From Halolamina litorea (GTDB taxonomy: Archaea > Halobacteriota > Halobacteria > Halobacteriales > Haloferacaceae): a DNA stretch of 64,000 bases. Every line of letters begins with the position of its first letter. Positions within the stretch are counted from its first letter, which is position 1. The notes under the pieces were generated by a model. It did not search any database, was not told the origin of the DNA, and saw nothing but the letters and a program-made list of their open reading frames with translations. The stretch covers positions 310,001 to 374,000 of the forward strand of contig NZ_JANHGR010000002.1 of the NCBI RefSeq assembly GCF_026616205.1. The letters are read 5' to 3'. Below, one piece after another: positions 9,258-16,713 of this stretch. The position numbers were made by a program, and so were the translations under genes.

Positions 9258-9800
9258 TCAGGCGAGTTCGTAGCGACTCACCGCGAAGGCGGCCCGACCG
9301 TCCCGGATCTCGCCGTCCCGGACGGCCGCCAGGAGGTCGTCGTAGGGCACCGTCAACGCCCGGATGCTCTCGTTGCCGTCGAGGTCCTGTTCGGCCGCCG
9401 GTTCACAGCCACGCGCGACGACGGTGTGGTGGACCGAGTCCGCGATACCGTTGACCGGCTCCGTCGAGCAGAGGTGCTCGACCGACTCGGCCGTGTAGCC
9501 GGTCTCTTCGCGGAGTTCTCGGCGCGCGGCGGCTTCGAGGTCGTCGTCCTCCGGTTCGATGCCGCCGGCGGGAAGCCCGCGGTTGACCCGGTCGACGGCC
9601 TGCCGCCACTCCTCGATCAGCACGACCTCGTCGCCGCCGGGGAGAAAGGCGAGGACGACGACGGTCTCTACCTCCTCGACGTAGTGGTAGTCGGTCTCGG
9701 TGCCGTCGGGCAGTCGCACGTCGTCCTGCCGGACCTGAAAGCCCGGACAGCGGTAGTCGATCCCAGTGTCGAGGGTCTCCCACGCGAGGTCGTCGGTCAT
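9258..9800 (-). CDS. NUDIX hydrolase, ADP-ribose pyrophosphatase-like
   Basis: A 180-residue protein with a complete Nudix box, GIEPEDDDLEAAARRELREETGY (about 95-117), preceded by GLPAGG. The flanking strands EEVETVVVLAFLPGGDEVVLIEEWRQAVDR and the acidic C-terminal half match the NudF/ADP-ribose pyrophosphatase group. It probably hydrolyses a nucleoside diphosphate sugar using Mg2+ held by the REEXEE-type glutamates. A T-rich box CCCTTTTTCC lies about 31 nt before the ATG. It sits alone between two unrelated genes. Confidence 0.87.
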   Translation of the reverse strand: MTDDLAWETLDTGIDYRCPGFQVRQDDVRLPDGTETDYHYVEEVETVVVLAFLPGGDEVVLIEEWRQAVDRVNRGLPAGGIEPEDDDLEAAARRELREETGYTAESVEHLCSTEPVNGIADSVHHTVVARGCEPAAEQDLDGNESIRALTVPYDDLLAAVRDGEIRDGRAAFAVSRYELA

Positions 9801-9863
9801 GCTCGGCAGGGCGGCCCGGTCGCGGAAAAAGGGAGTCGGTCCGGGCGCGGTGTCGCGTCGCCG

Positions 9864-11171
9864 TTACCGCGAGTTCCAGAGGTCGCGGGCGCCGACGCCG
9901 GCGATGCCGAGCGAGACGAGCGTCAGGCCGAGTTGGGCGCCGTTGAACCAGAACGGCAACCACGGGAAGACCCCCGGCAGCAGCGCGGCGGCCTCGTCGA
10001 GGACGGGGATGCCGCCGCCAGCGCCCTGGTTGGGTGCCTCGCCGGCGTACCACTCTCCCTCGGAGGGTTCGCCGTAGGGGACGCGGTCGGCCTCGTAGGG
10101 GACGCGCTCGGTGGTGATCGACCAGACGACGGTGCCGTTGCGGTTTATCTCGAAGATCCGCTTGCGGAGCGTGTCGGTCACGAGCGTGTTGCCGTTCTCG
10201 AGTCGGTCCGCGTCGCGGGGCCAGCGGAGGTCGATGCCGCCGGCGCGTTCGAGCGTCCACGCGACCTCCCACTCGCCGTTCTGCCGGTGGAGTTCGACCA
10301 CGCGGTCGTTGTCGCTGTCGGCGACCAACACCGCGGCCTCGCCGTCGCCGGCGGGGGTGCCGCCGAGCCACTGCGGGTTGTGCTGGTGGTTGATCACGGC
10401 CGGGTCGCCACAGCGAACGTCGCCGTCCCCGTCCTGATCGGCGAGTTGGCCGCGGGTAGTACAGGTGCTGTCGTCGCCGCCGTCGTCGGTGTTGATGGTC
10501 TCGACGACGCCCTCGCCGCGCTCGACGACGAGGATCTGGTTGGCGTTACGCACCGAGACGAGGAACTGCCCCTCGCCGATAACGTCCACGTCGTTGATGT
10601 GGAGCCAGTCACGCCGGGTCTGGTCGGGCGGGGCCTCGTAGTAGTCACTCGCGTTCCAGCGCCACGTGACCTCGCCGCCCTCGACGATCCGCAGTCCCTC
10701 GTACTCCATGTCGGTGAGGAGGAACTCGCCGCTCTCGAGTCGCTCGACGTCGTGGACCTCGCTGTTACTGCTGGAGCGAACCGGGAAGGAGTACTCGTAC
10801 TGGATCTCCTTCGTCTCGGGGTCGAGGATCCGGAAGCCGCTGTGAGTACACGGCGACTCGTAGGGACCACACTCCTCGTACCCGCTGTCCATGAAGCCGG
10901 CCATCACGCTGCCGTTGTCGAGCAGCGTCACGTCGAAGTAGCTGTCAGTGTCCGCCAGGCGCCACGTCACCTCGGTCCCCTCGACGTTGGCGATGCTCCC
11001 GTGTTCGTGCCAGCCCGGCCCGCCACCCTGAATACCGATCAGCGTCCGGCGCTCCTCGTTGTCGCCGGAGACGGCCGCCTCGGGTGCCATCGCCGCGCTG
11101 ACGCCGAGGGTGGCGACCAGCAGCACGACGGCGGCGACCACGAGGGCGGCCCCGCGTGTCTTCGTGTCCAT
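9864..11171 (-). CDS. secreted arylsulfotransferase-like beta-propeller protein, membrane-anchored
   Basis: A 435-residue protein. Residues about 6-31 are a signal sequence or anchor (GAALVVAAVVLLVATLGVSAAM). The body has propeller-like repeats with ENGNTLVTD, HDVERLESGEFLLTD, WLHINDVD and NHQHNPQWL motifs, resembling the arylsulfotransferase (ASST) fold, including conserved His residues. A hydrophobic segment near the C-terminus (about 400-425) could anchor it. Whether it transfers sulfate is not established for haloarchaeal members. The ATG at 11171 is supported by the minus-strand TATA-like box GGGTTATG at 11198-11205; the reading frame stays open further upstream but lacks any signal for use. 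Confidence 0.78.
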   Translation of the reverse strand: MDTKTRGAALVVAAVVLLVATLGVSAAMAPEAAVSGDNEERRTLIGIQGGGPGWHEHGSIANVEGTEVTWRLADTDSYFDVTLLDNGSVMAGFMDSGYEECGPYESPCTHSGFRILDPETKEIQYEYSFPVRSSSNSEVHDVERLESGEFLLTDMEYEGLRIVEGGEVTWRWNASDYYEAPPDQTRRDWLHINDVDVIGEGQFLVSVRNANQILVVERGEGVVETINTDDGGDDSTCTTRGQLADQDGDGDVRCGDPAVINHQHNPQWLGGTPAGDGEAAVLVADSDNDRVVELHRQNGEWEVAWTLERAGGIDLRWPRDADRLENGNTLVTDTLRKRIFEINRNGTVVWSITTERVPYEADRVPYGEPSEGEWYAGEAPNQGAGGGIPVLDEAAALLPGVFPWLPFWFNGAQLGLTLVSLGIAGVGARDLWNSR

Positions 11172-11197
11172 TACCCTACGATCCGTGGGCCCCGAGG

Positions 11198-11205
11198 CAT
11201 AACCC
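11198..11205 (-). promoter_or_regulatory. TATA-like box of the arylsulfotransferase-like gene
   Basis: Minus-strand GGGTTATG is centred about 30 nt before the ATG at 11171, and within the long open frame that extends upstream. It supports the short, signal-peptide-containing start. Confidence 0.5.
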
Positions 11206-11232
11206 TTGTGAGTGTACGACAGCGTCCTCGAT

Positions 11233-11748
11233 TTAGGCGGTCGCCACGGCGCCGAACGCGTCGTCGACGGCTTCGAGTGTCTCAGAAAGGGGCCCGGAGT
11301 TGTCCACCACGAGGTGGTCCTCGTCCTCGATGGGTTCGAACTCGTCTTTGAGCTGTGTGTAGATGGCGAAGTCGGCGTCGCTCTCGTCGTCCTCCTCGGT
11401 CTGGCGTTCGTGGATGCGGTCGCGGACGACCGACTCCTCACAGGTGACACGGACGCGTCGGAACTCGACGCCGGTCTCCTCGGCGACGGTCGCCGCCCGC
11501 TGGCGGAGTTCGCGCCGGCGGAACGTGGCGTCGAGGACGACGTGGTCGCCCGCATCGAGCCCCTCGCGGGCGCGGGCGAGCAGTTCGTCGTACACCGCCG
11601 CGGACTCCTCGGCCGCGTACGTCGGCTCCGGGAACAGTTCCTTCCGGATCACGTCGGTCCGCAGCCGGCGCGCCGGGAGCACCTCGGCGACCCGTTCGGC
11701 GACCGTCGACTTGCCGGTGCCGGGGAGCCCGCAGACGAGGACGAGCAT
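11233..11748 (-). CDS. P-loop kinase (zeta-toxin/AAA_33-like)
   Basis: A 171-residue protein starting MLVLVCGLPGTGKSTVAERV, with Walker A GLPGTGKS at residues 7-14. It then has LRTDVIRKELF (a substrate-binding DV-RK element) and HVVLDATFRRRELR, the DATF pattern seen in polynucleotide-kinase-like and adenylylsulfate-kinase-like P-loop kinases. The C-terminal part has VRDRIHER, the lid arginine helix. The phosphoryl acceptor is unknown. No antitoxin-like gene accompanies it, so a toxin role is unlikely. Confidence 0.82.
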   Translation of the reverse strand: MLVLVCGLPGTGKSTVAERVAEVLPARRLRTDVIRKELFPEPTYAAEESAAVYDELLARAREGLDAGDHVVLDATFRRRELRQRAATVAEETGVEFRRVRVTCEESVVRDRIHERQTEEDDESDADFAIYTQLKDEFEPIEDEDHLVVDNSGPLSETLEAVDDAFGAVATA

Positions 11749-11860
11749 TCGCTCTGAGAGGGGATATCGCCGTACAAATAGTCAGCGCTTCGGCGGCGCC
11801 GGCCCCGCCCACCCGGCGTTCCGACACCGATATGTGTTCGATGCGTGTCGACGTGAACGA

Positions 11861-12970
11861 ATGGCTCGACCCATACTGGTCCTCGTGACCGTCGGCATGC
11901 TGCTCCTCGCGGGTTGCTCCGGCGGCGGCACGGTGACCGACCCGGCGACGGACGTGACCACGAACACGACTACCGACGCGACGGCCACCGACGCGCCCGG
12001 CACCGCGACAACGACGGCGGCGGCGCCCCCCGAGAACGTCGACTTCGCGCCCGGCACCGGCGCCGAGGGGATCACCAACACCTCGGCGCTGCTCGACGCC
12101 CACATGCGGGCACTCAACGGGAGCGCCTACCGCGTCGACGCCAGCCAGGACACCGGCGACACGAGCGCCGAGATCGTCGTCGCCGAGAGCGGCGACCGCC
12201 TCCGCATCTCGACGACCGCCGGCGGGGCGACCACCGCCGGCACCGACGTCTGGTCGACGGCCGACCGCTCGGTCACCCGCCGACAGACCAACGGCTCGGT
12301 CAGCTACTCCGTCGCCGGCGATGGGACGCCCGGCGCCGGACTGGCCGCAAGCATCTCGGACCTCTACGTGCTGACCCCGCTTGCGGGGATCCAGTACGGC
12401 GAGTTCGACTACGACGGCACCGTTGAGCGCGACGGTGACCGACTCCTCCGGTTCGTGGCGACGGGCGTCAACGAGAGCGCCGTCGAGTCGGCGAACGCCT
12501 CGGCGGTCTCGAGCTACGACGCCACGGTGCTCGTGAGCGAACGCGGCGTCGTCCGCGAGGCGACCGTCGACGCGACCGAGGTCGTCGACGGCGAGTCCCG
12601 AACGGTCAACACGACCTACGAGGCGACCACCGGCGTCGAACCGACGGCCCCCTCGTGGCTCGAGGAGGTCCCGGACATCTCGGTCTCGTTGACCGCGAAC
12701 GGCTCGCTGCTCGTGGTCGACCACGGCGGCGGCCCGGCCGTCGATGACGCCGCCGTCTCGGTGGGCGCGTTCGGCCCGCGCGGCACCATCGAGGGCTCGT
12801 TCGAGGCCGGCGAGACGCGCTACCTCGGCATCGATAGCGAGTCCGGCGAGGTCGTCGTCGCCGCTGAGCGCCCCGACACGGCCGGCCTCGACCAACTCGG
12901 CCCCTCGGTGACGTTCCGACTGCTGACCGACACCGTGCAGGTGTCGCTGCTCGCCGGCGACGGCGCGTAG
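11861..12970 (+). CDS. lipoprotein of a haloarchaeal LolA-like family
   Basis: A 369-residue exported protein with signal sequence MARPILVLVTVGMLLLAGC. The lipobox LLAGC puts the lipidated cysteine near residue 19. A Thr/Ala-rich, probably glycosylated linker (about 25-60) follows, then a folded domain starting GITNTSALLDAHMRALNGSAYRV. A C-terminal beta region has DISVSLTANGSLLVVDHGG. The architecture matches the secreted protein at 55195-56427, so the two are paralogues (possibly DUF7537-type). A TATA-like gatatgtg lies about 29 nt upstream. The function is unknown; the fold suggests lipid or hydrophobic ligand binding. Confidence 0.8.
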   Translation: MARPILVLVTVGMLLLAGCSGGGTVTDPATDVTTNTTTDATATDAPGTATTTAAAPPENVDFAPGTGAEGITNTSALLDAHMRALNGSAYRVDASQDTGDTSAEIVVAESGDRLRISTTAGGATTAGTDVWSTADRSVTRRQTNGSVSYSVAGDGTPGAGLAASISDLYVLTPLAGIQYGEFDYDGTVERDGDRLLRFVATGVNESAVESANASAVSSYDATVLVSERGVVREATVDATEVVDGESRTVNTTYEATTGVEPTAPSWLEEVPDISVSLTANGSLLVVDHGGGPAVDDAAVSVGAFGPRGTIEGSFEAGETRYLGIDSESGEVVVAAERPDTAGLDQLGPSVTFRLLTDTVQVSLLAGDGA

Positions 12971-13013
12971 TCCGCGACCGCAGGCTTTCCTCTTTCAGCG
13001 ACGATACCGGCGT

Positions 13014-13291
13014 ATGAGCACCGCCCTCGCGCTTGCCAGCCTGCTCACCGTCCCCATCGGGCTCTACCGGTTCCTCTGGCCGGAACACGAGGCCCGAGTC
13101 GTCACCGAGCGGTACGCAGACGGCGAGGCTACGGCTGCAGACGTGTCCCGACGGTCTACCGGTTCGGCGGGCTGCTGCTCGCGGTGTTGGGTGCCCAGTA
13201 CGGGGCCCTGCCGCTGCTCGGCAGCGCTGTCGACGATACGGTGACGACTGCGAAGCGGCGACTGGGCGAGAGCCACCGCTCAGAGGTGTAG
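13014..13291 (+). pseudogene. small membrane protein gene split by a frameshift
   Basis: Two frames read as one protein. From ATG 13014 the first frame gives MSTALALASLLTVPIGLYRF, then LWPEHEARVVTERYADGEATAADVSR. Thereafter that frame becomes Cys/Ser-rich nonsense ending at 13244. The other frame supplies a natural continuation from about 13153, VYRFGGLLLAVLGAQYGALP, then LLGSAVDDTVTTAKRRLGESHRSEV and a stop at 13289-13291. The composite has two hydrophobic helices and a normal acidic/basic balance. A one-base loss (or two-base gain) near 13148-13156 explains it. It may be a real pseudogene or a sequencing error. Function unknown. Confidence 0.7.
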
Positions 13292-13323
13292 AATGCGGGA
13301 AGTGGGCCGGCGCGAATGTCGAA
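13291..13323 (-). repeat. degenerate copy of the tRNA-Pro 3' end (att-like)
   Basis: Bases 13303-13317 are identical to 13435-13449, the last 15 nt of the tRNA-Pro gene including its discriminator base. The preceding gaatgcggga and agtgggcc are also shared, with a 2-nt indel. The T-arm part has drifted (mismatches from 13318). It lies about 118 bp downstream of the tRNA 3' end in the same orientation, as an integration scar or partial duplication would. Confidence 0.6.
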
Positions 13324-13326
13324 CTC

Positions 13327-13353
13327 GGGAAGACTCACTCCGCTCGTCTTCCC
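13327..13353. other. inverted repeat between the tRNA gene and its 3'-end copy
   Basis: gggaagac at 13327-13334 pairs with gtcttccc at 13346-13353 around an 11-nt loop. It could act as a terminator hairpin for the tRNA transcript or be part of a mobile-element remnant. No T-run follows on either strand. Confidence 0.35.
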
Positions 13354-13434
13354 TGCTCGAATTCGCTTGGCGACACGACTCCCCACATTCGGAACGCCTC
13401 GCTGTCGCTCGCCGTTCGTTGAATGCGGGAGAAG

Positions 13435-13507
13435 TGGGCCGGCGCGAATTCGAATCGCGGTTACGGCCACCCGAAGGCCGAAGGATACCAAGCTACCCCA
13501 CCGGCCC
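13435..13507 (-). tRNA. tRNA-Pro (anticodon CGG)
   Basis: On the minus strand it folds as a full cloverleaf. The acceptor is GGGCCGG with CCGGCCC, and the D-arm is GGGGTAGCTTGGTATCCT. The anticodon stem CGGCC/GGCCG encloses loop TTCGGGT, and the T-arm CGCGA/TCGCG encloses TTCGAAT. The discriminator is A at 13435. The anticodon CGG occupies 13471-13473, with G37 as in proline tRNAs. There is no intron, and CCA is not encoded (CTT follows). A TATA-like box lies at 13533-13539. Confidence 0.96.
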
Positions 13508-13532
13508 GCAGTCGAGAGGAATAGCCCGGCGA

Positions 13533-13539
13533 GGTTAAG
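13533..13539 (-). promoter_or_regulatory. TATA-like box of tRNA-Pro
   Basis: Minus-strand CTTAACC is centred about 29 nt upstream of the mature tRNA 5' end at 13507. Archaeal tRNA genes use the same TATA/BRE promoters as protein genes. Confidence 0.55.
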
Positions 13540-13581
13540 AGTTGCCATCTAACAGCGGCCGATCGAGTGGGGGCGCCGTCG

Positions 13582-14367
13582 TCAGGCGTAGTCGAAGCCC
13601 GAATCGTCGTCGAGTCGCTGGACGCCGTCGTCCTCGTCGTCGGTGCCGGCGTCGACGGCCGCGGTCTCGTTGGAGAGCTGCTGGTACGACGCCACGAGCA
13701 CGCCCCACGAGAAGATCGAGAAGAACCCGGTGATCACGTACGTCACCACCGACCCGGCGACGGGACTGAAGATCGAGAGGATACCCGAGGGGATCGAGAT
13801 CAGCAGGCTCATCACGACGATGATCACGCCGAGGCCGAACAGCGGGAAGCGGTTCCCCTTCGCCAGCGACCAACTCGAGGAGAGCGCCTCGAAGGGGCCC
13901 TCGTCCTCCACCGCGATGAACAGTTGCGTGAAGATCAGGCTGATCATGAGGAAGATGCCCGGGATGATCAGCGCGATGAAGCCGATGAATATCGCGACGC
14001 CTTGGACGATGCTGGCGATGACGAGGAACACGGCCGGCTTCAGGAGGCCGCTGGTCACGCCGTCGGGGATACTGCCGAGTTCGCTCGGACTGTGGGCGAG
14101 CGTCCGGAACGCCACGATGGTCAACACGAGGTTGAGTACGACCCCGAGCATCGCCAGCGCCGACCCGGCCGCGGTCCCGATGGGGAGCGAGAGGGCGGGG
14201 GCCGTCATCTCCCCGGCTCCGGGCGTCTCGATGGCGCCGACCACCGAGTTAGAGCCGACTGCGGTTAGCAGTTGGAGCACGACGTAGGCGATCCCGAGTT
14301 GGATACCTGCGGTCGTCGTGAGTTTTTCAGCACCGCTTGAGAGGGCGTCACCGATGTTCAGGGACAT
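13582..14367 (-). CDS. haloarchaeal multi-pass membrane protein
   Basis: A 261-residue protein beginning MSLNIGDALSSGAEKLTTTAG, with about six hydrophobic segments. These include AIFIGFIALIIPGIFLMISLIF and the motif EDEGPFEALSSSWSLAKGNRF, which is typical of DUF7847/glycerophosphodiester-phosphodiesterase-membrane-domain-like proteins. The C-terminal tail is soluble and very acidic. The function is unknown. An in-frame ATG 15 nt upstream (14382) is rejected because the strong TATA-like box at 14391-14400 is correctly spaced for 14367. Confidence 0.8.
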   Translation of the reverse strand: MSLNIGDALSSGAEKLTTTAGIQLGIAYVVLQLLTAVGSNSVVGAIETPGAGEMTAPALSLPIGTAAGSALAMLGVVLNLVLTIVAFRTLAHSPSELGSIPDGVTSGLLKPAVFLVIASIVQGVAIFIGFIALIIPGIFLMISLIFTQLFIAVEDEGPFEALSSSWSLAKGNRFPLFGLGVIIVVMSLLISIPSGILSIFSPVAGSVVTYVITGFFSIFSWGVLVASYQQLSNETAAVDAGTDDEDDGVQRLDDDSGFDYA

Positions 14368-14390
14368 GCCGAAACCTGACAAGACGCGAC

Positions 14391-14400
14391 GTATAAAGGT
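14391..14400 (-). promoter_or_regulatory. TATA-like box of the 13.6 kb membrane protein
   Basis: Minus-strand ACCTTTATAC is centred about 28 nt before the ATG at 14367 and only 13 nt before the alternative ATG at 14382, so it decides the start. Confidence 0.6.
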
Positions 14401-14516
14401 GCTGGTAGAAACAGACTACCACGCACGGCCCCTGCGTAGAAACTCTCTAACATCGGACACGAACGGCGTGCGCTCAGTACGGAGTTACTTATGTGCTCAA
14501 GCAGTAGCGACTGGCA

Positions 14517-15308
14517 ATGGCTGAGGAGCAGTCCCCGTCGTTGCCGCCCGAACTCGAGGAGTGGCTCGACGACCGGGCCGCCGACACCGGTCGGGACCGG
14601 CGGGACGTGCTCGCCCGAGCGGTTGCGACCTACCGACTCGTCTCGGCGGCCGAGAACGCGACCGACGCCGCCCCCATCGACACACGGATCGCCGACCTCG
14701 AGCGGCGCCTCGACGAACTCGCCGGCGACACCGAGGACAGGATCGAGGACGTGCGTGACCGGGTCGTGCAGGTCGCCCGATCCGCGGCCGACGCGGACCA
14801 CGACCACCCCGAACTGGCCGCCCTGATCGAGGAAGCCGGGACCGACTGGGCCGACGACGCCGCGGCGATCCGTCGGGCGCTCGCGGAACTCGACCGGCAG
14901 GTCGAGGGCGGGTTCGAGAACTACGAGGCGGTGCTGTCCTCGCTCGCGGACCGTGCCGACGAGGTCGACGCCAAACTCGACACGCTCGCCGGGGCAGTCG
15001 TGGACCTTCGGGAGCGCGTCGCCGCGCTGGAAGCCGCCGACGCCCGCCGGAAGGCGGTCGAGGACCTCCAGCGCGACGCCAACAGCCGGAACGTCGCCGC
15101 CGGGGACTGCGAGAACTGCGGGAAGCGCGTCCACATCGGCCTGCTGTCTGCCCCGCGCTGTCCACACTGTGAGGAGCCCTTCGAGGAGGTCCAACCCGGC
15201 GGGCGGTTCATCGGCTCGGCGACGCTGATCACCGGTGAGCGCCCGGCGCTCACCGGCGACGCGTACGAACCGGAAGCGCCCGAGGAGGTGTTCGCCGACG
15301 ATGAGTGA
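14517..15308 (+). CDS. coiled-coil protein with C-terminal zinc ribbon
   Basis: A 263-residue acidic protein. Residues 1-45 look like a ribbon-helix-helix-type segment (LPPELEEWLDDRAADTGRDRRDVLARAVATYRL). A long coiled coil runs from about 60 to 190, broken by a short linker. A zinc ribbon follows, with CENCGKRVHIG and CPHCEEPF (two CxxC knuckles, about 198-222). TATA-like gttacttatg lies about 29 nt upstream. The stop overlaps the next gene by 8 bp, so the two are probably coupled, and transcription factor S follows. Regulatory or nucleic-acid binding is plausible but unproven. Confidence 0.8.
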   Translation: MAEEQSPSLPPELEEWLDDRAADTGRDRRDVLARAVATYRLVSAAENATDAAPIDTRIADLERRLDELAGDTEDRIEDVRDRVVQVARSAADADHDHPELAALIEEAGTDWADDAAAIRRALAELDRQVEGGFENYEAVLSSLADRADEVDAKLDTLAGAVVDLRERVAALEAADARRKAVEDLQRDANSRNVAAGDCENCGKRVHIGLLSAPRCPHCEEPFEEVQPGGRFIGSATLITGERPALTGDAYEPEAPEEVFADDE

Positions 15309-15897
15309 GGACGACCCCGTGGACGAACCGGACGCTCCCGACGAGTCGGACCTCGCCGACGACCTGAGCGTCGAGTCCGAGGAACTGGACCCCGCCGACG
15401 ACCCGAGCAGCGAGTCCGAGGAAGCCCTCGGGGAGGAGCGTGACCTCCCGCTCTCGGACCTCCGCAAGCGAGTGGAGGCCCGACAGGAGTCGAACGGGTC
15501 GTTCTCGGAGATCGACGCCGAGGGGACGACCGGGACGGAGTCGGACCTCTTCGAGGAGGTCGACGTGGCCGACGTGGACAGCGAAGCCGTCTGGGACGCC
15601 GTCGTCGAGGGCGACGCCGACGCCGCGGAGCTGTTGGGTGACGAACCCGGCGTCGATGGCGCCGAACCCGCCGCCGAACCCGCCGCCGACCCAGCCGAGA
15701 CGGCCGACGAGCACGTGATCGACAAGCGCGAGTACTGCCAGCGCTGTGAGTTCTTCGCCGCGCCGCCCGAGGCCACCTGCACGAACGAGGGCACCGAGAT
15801 CGTCGAACTGGTCGACAACGACAGCTTCCGCGTACGGGACTGTCCGAAGGTCGCCGTCGACGACGAGGCGCTCTCCGGGTTCGCCCGCGAGGAGTGA
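15301..15897 (+). CDS. acidic protein with C-terminal cysteine cluster
   Basis: A 198-residue protein, mostly disordered and Asp/Glu/Ser-rich. One short helix, LPLSDLRKRVEARQ, falls at about 51-64. A conserved-looking C-terminal domain starts HVIDKREYCQRCEFFAAPPEATC and ends VRDCPKVAVDDEALSGFA. Its four cysteines (CxxC plus two single Cys) may bind zinc. It starts 8 bp before the end of the preceding zinc-ribbon gene and precedes transcription factor S by 30 bp. I do not recognise a characterised homologue. Confidence 0.78.
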   Translation: MSEDDPVDEPDAPDESDLADDLSVESEELDPADDPSSESEEALGEERDLPLSDLRKRVEARQESNGSFSEIDAEGTTGTESDLFEEVDVADVDSEAVWDAVVEGDADAAELLGDEPGVDGAEPAAEPAADPAETADEHVIDKREYCQRCEFFAAPPEATCTNEGTEIVELVDNDSFRVRDCPKVAVDDEALSGFAREE

Positions 15898-15927
15898 GGT
15901 TTTCGGGCCGGAGCCGTTCGGTCGGGT

Positions 15928-16251
15928 ATGCAGTTCTGTGACGACTGTGGCTCGATGATGGTCGCAGAGGGTGACCGAATGGTCTGTACCGAGTGCGACG
16001 CGAGCCAGGCCCGCGACGCCGAGGCGGAAGCGGCGTTCGTCTCCACCGAGGAACAGACCGACGGCGACCTCATCGAGGCCGACGAGGACGCCGAGTACGA
16101 GGGGAAGCCGACCGCCTCCGACGTGACCTGTGAGGCCTGTGGCCACGGCGAGGCGTGGTACGACATCAAGCAGACCGCCTCCGCCGACGAGCCGCCGACG
16201 CGGTTCCTGCGTTGTAAGGAGTGCGGGCACACCTGGCGCGAGTACAACTGA
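15928..16251 (+). CDS. tfs: transcription factor S (TFIIS/RPA12-like)
   Basis: A 107-residue protein with two zinc ribbons. The N-terminal ribbon has CDDCGSMMV with CTECDAS (residues 4-25). The C-terminal ribbon has CEACGHGEAWYDIKQTASADEPPTRF with CKECGHTW. The acidic tip DE in SADEPPTRF is the residue pair that TFS/TFIIS inserts into the RNA polymerase secondary channel to stimulate transcript cleavage and rescue of stalled complexes. The length is normal. It has its own TATA-like ggttttcgg about 27 nt upstream, although the two zinc/coiled-coil genes directly precede it. Confidence 0.93.
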   Translation: MQFCDDCGSMMVAEGDRMVCTECDASQARDAEAEAAFVSTEEQTDGDLIEADEDAEYEGKPTASDVTCEACGHGEAWYDIKQTASADEPPTRFLRCKECGHTWREYN

Positions 16252-16293
16252 ACCGTCGGCACGCTTTTCTCCCGCGGTGCCGATTTCCGCCCG

Positions 16294-16713
16294 ATGGCCC
16301 TCCCCGATCGGTTCGAACCGTGGCACGTGCTCCTCGTCGCCGCGTTCCTCGTCGGCGCCGGCGGCTCGCTGGCAGCGACGACCGGGATCGCTTTCGTGAA
16401 CCTCGCGACGGCCGTTCTCAGCGGCCTCCTCTGGGCGTTCGCGGTGTACGTCTTCGTCGGCACGTTCCGGAACTACGTGACCAGCTACGCCGACACCGGC
16501 GGCTCGCTCTGGGACCCGCGCTTCCTCGCGCCGTTCGTCGTCGGCGCCGTCGCGGCGGTCGCGGTCCTCGCGTGGCGGCTGACCGAGTCGGCGTTCTCCG
16601 GGCCGATGGTTACGGAGGCACTCACCGTCGGCTTCTGGGCGTTCGTGCTCGCGATGGTCGTCGTACTGACCGCGAGCTACGTCGTCGCGGGCTACCGCGA
16701 GGCTCGGCCGTAG
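16294..16713 (+). CDS. four-helix membrane protein, unknown function
   Basis: A 139-residue protein with four hydrophobic segments: VLLVAAFLVGAGGSLA, VLSGLLWAFAVYVFVG, FVVGAVAAVAVLAW and FWAFVLAMVVVLTASYVVAGY. Loops are short and there is no catalytic motif. TATA-like gcttttctc lies about 27 nt upstream of the ATG. It ends directly against the convergent hydrolase gene. I do not recognise the family. Confidence 0.75.
   Translation: MALPDRFEPWHVLLVAAFLVGAGGSLAATTGIAFVNLATAVLSGLLWAFAVYVFVGTFRNYVTSYADTGGSLWDPRFLAPFVVGAVAAVAVLAWRLTESAFSGPMVTEALTVGFWAFVLAMVVVLTASYVVAGYREARP

Noticed and set aside
9864-11555. 563-codon version of the arylsulfotransferase-like gene
   Set aside because: The extra N-terminal part is shadow of the P-loop kinase gene on the same strand in another frame. 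The signal peptide and TATA box support the start at 11171.
11233-11748. Zeta-type toxin of a toxin-antitoxin pair
   Set aside because: Only the P-loop kinase fold is shared. There is no small partner gene beside it, and it has its own promoter.
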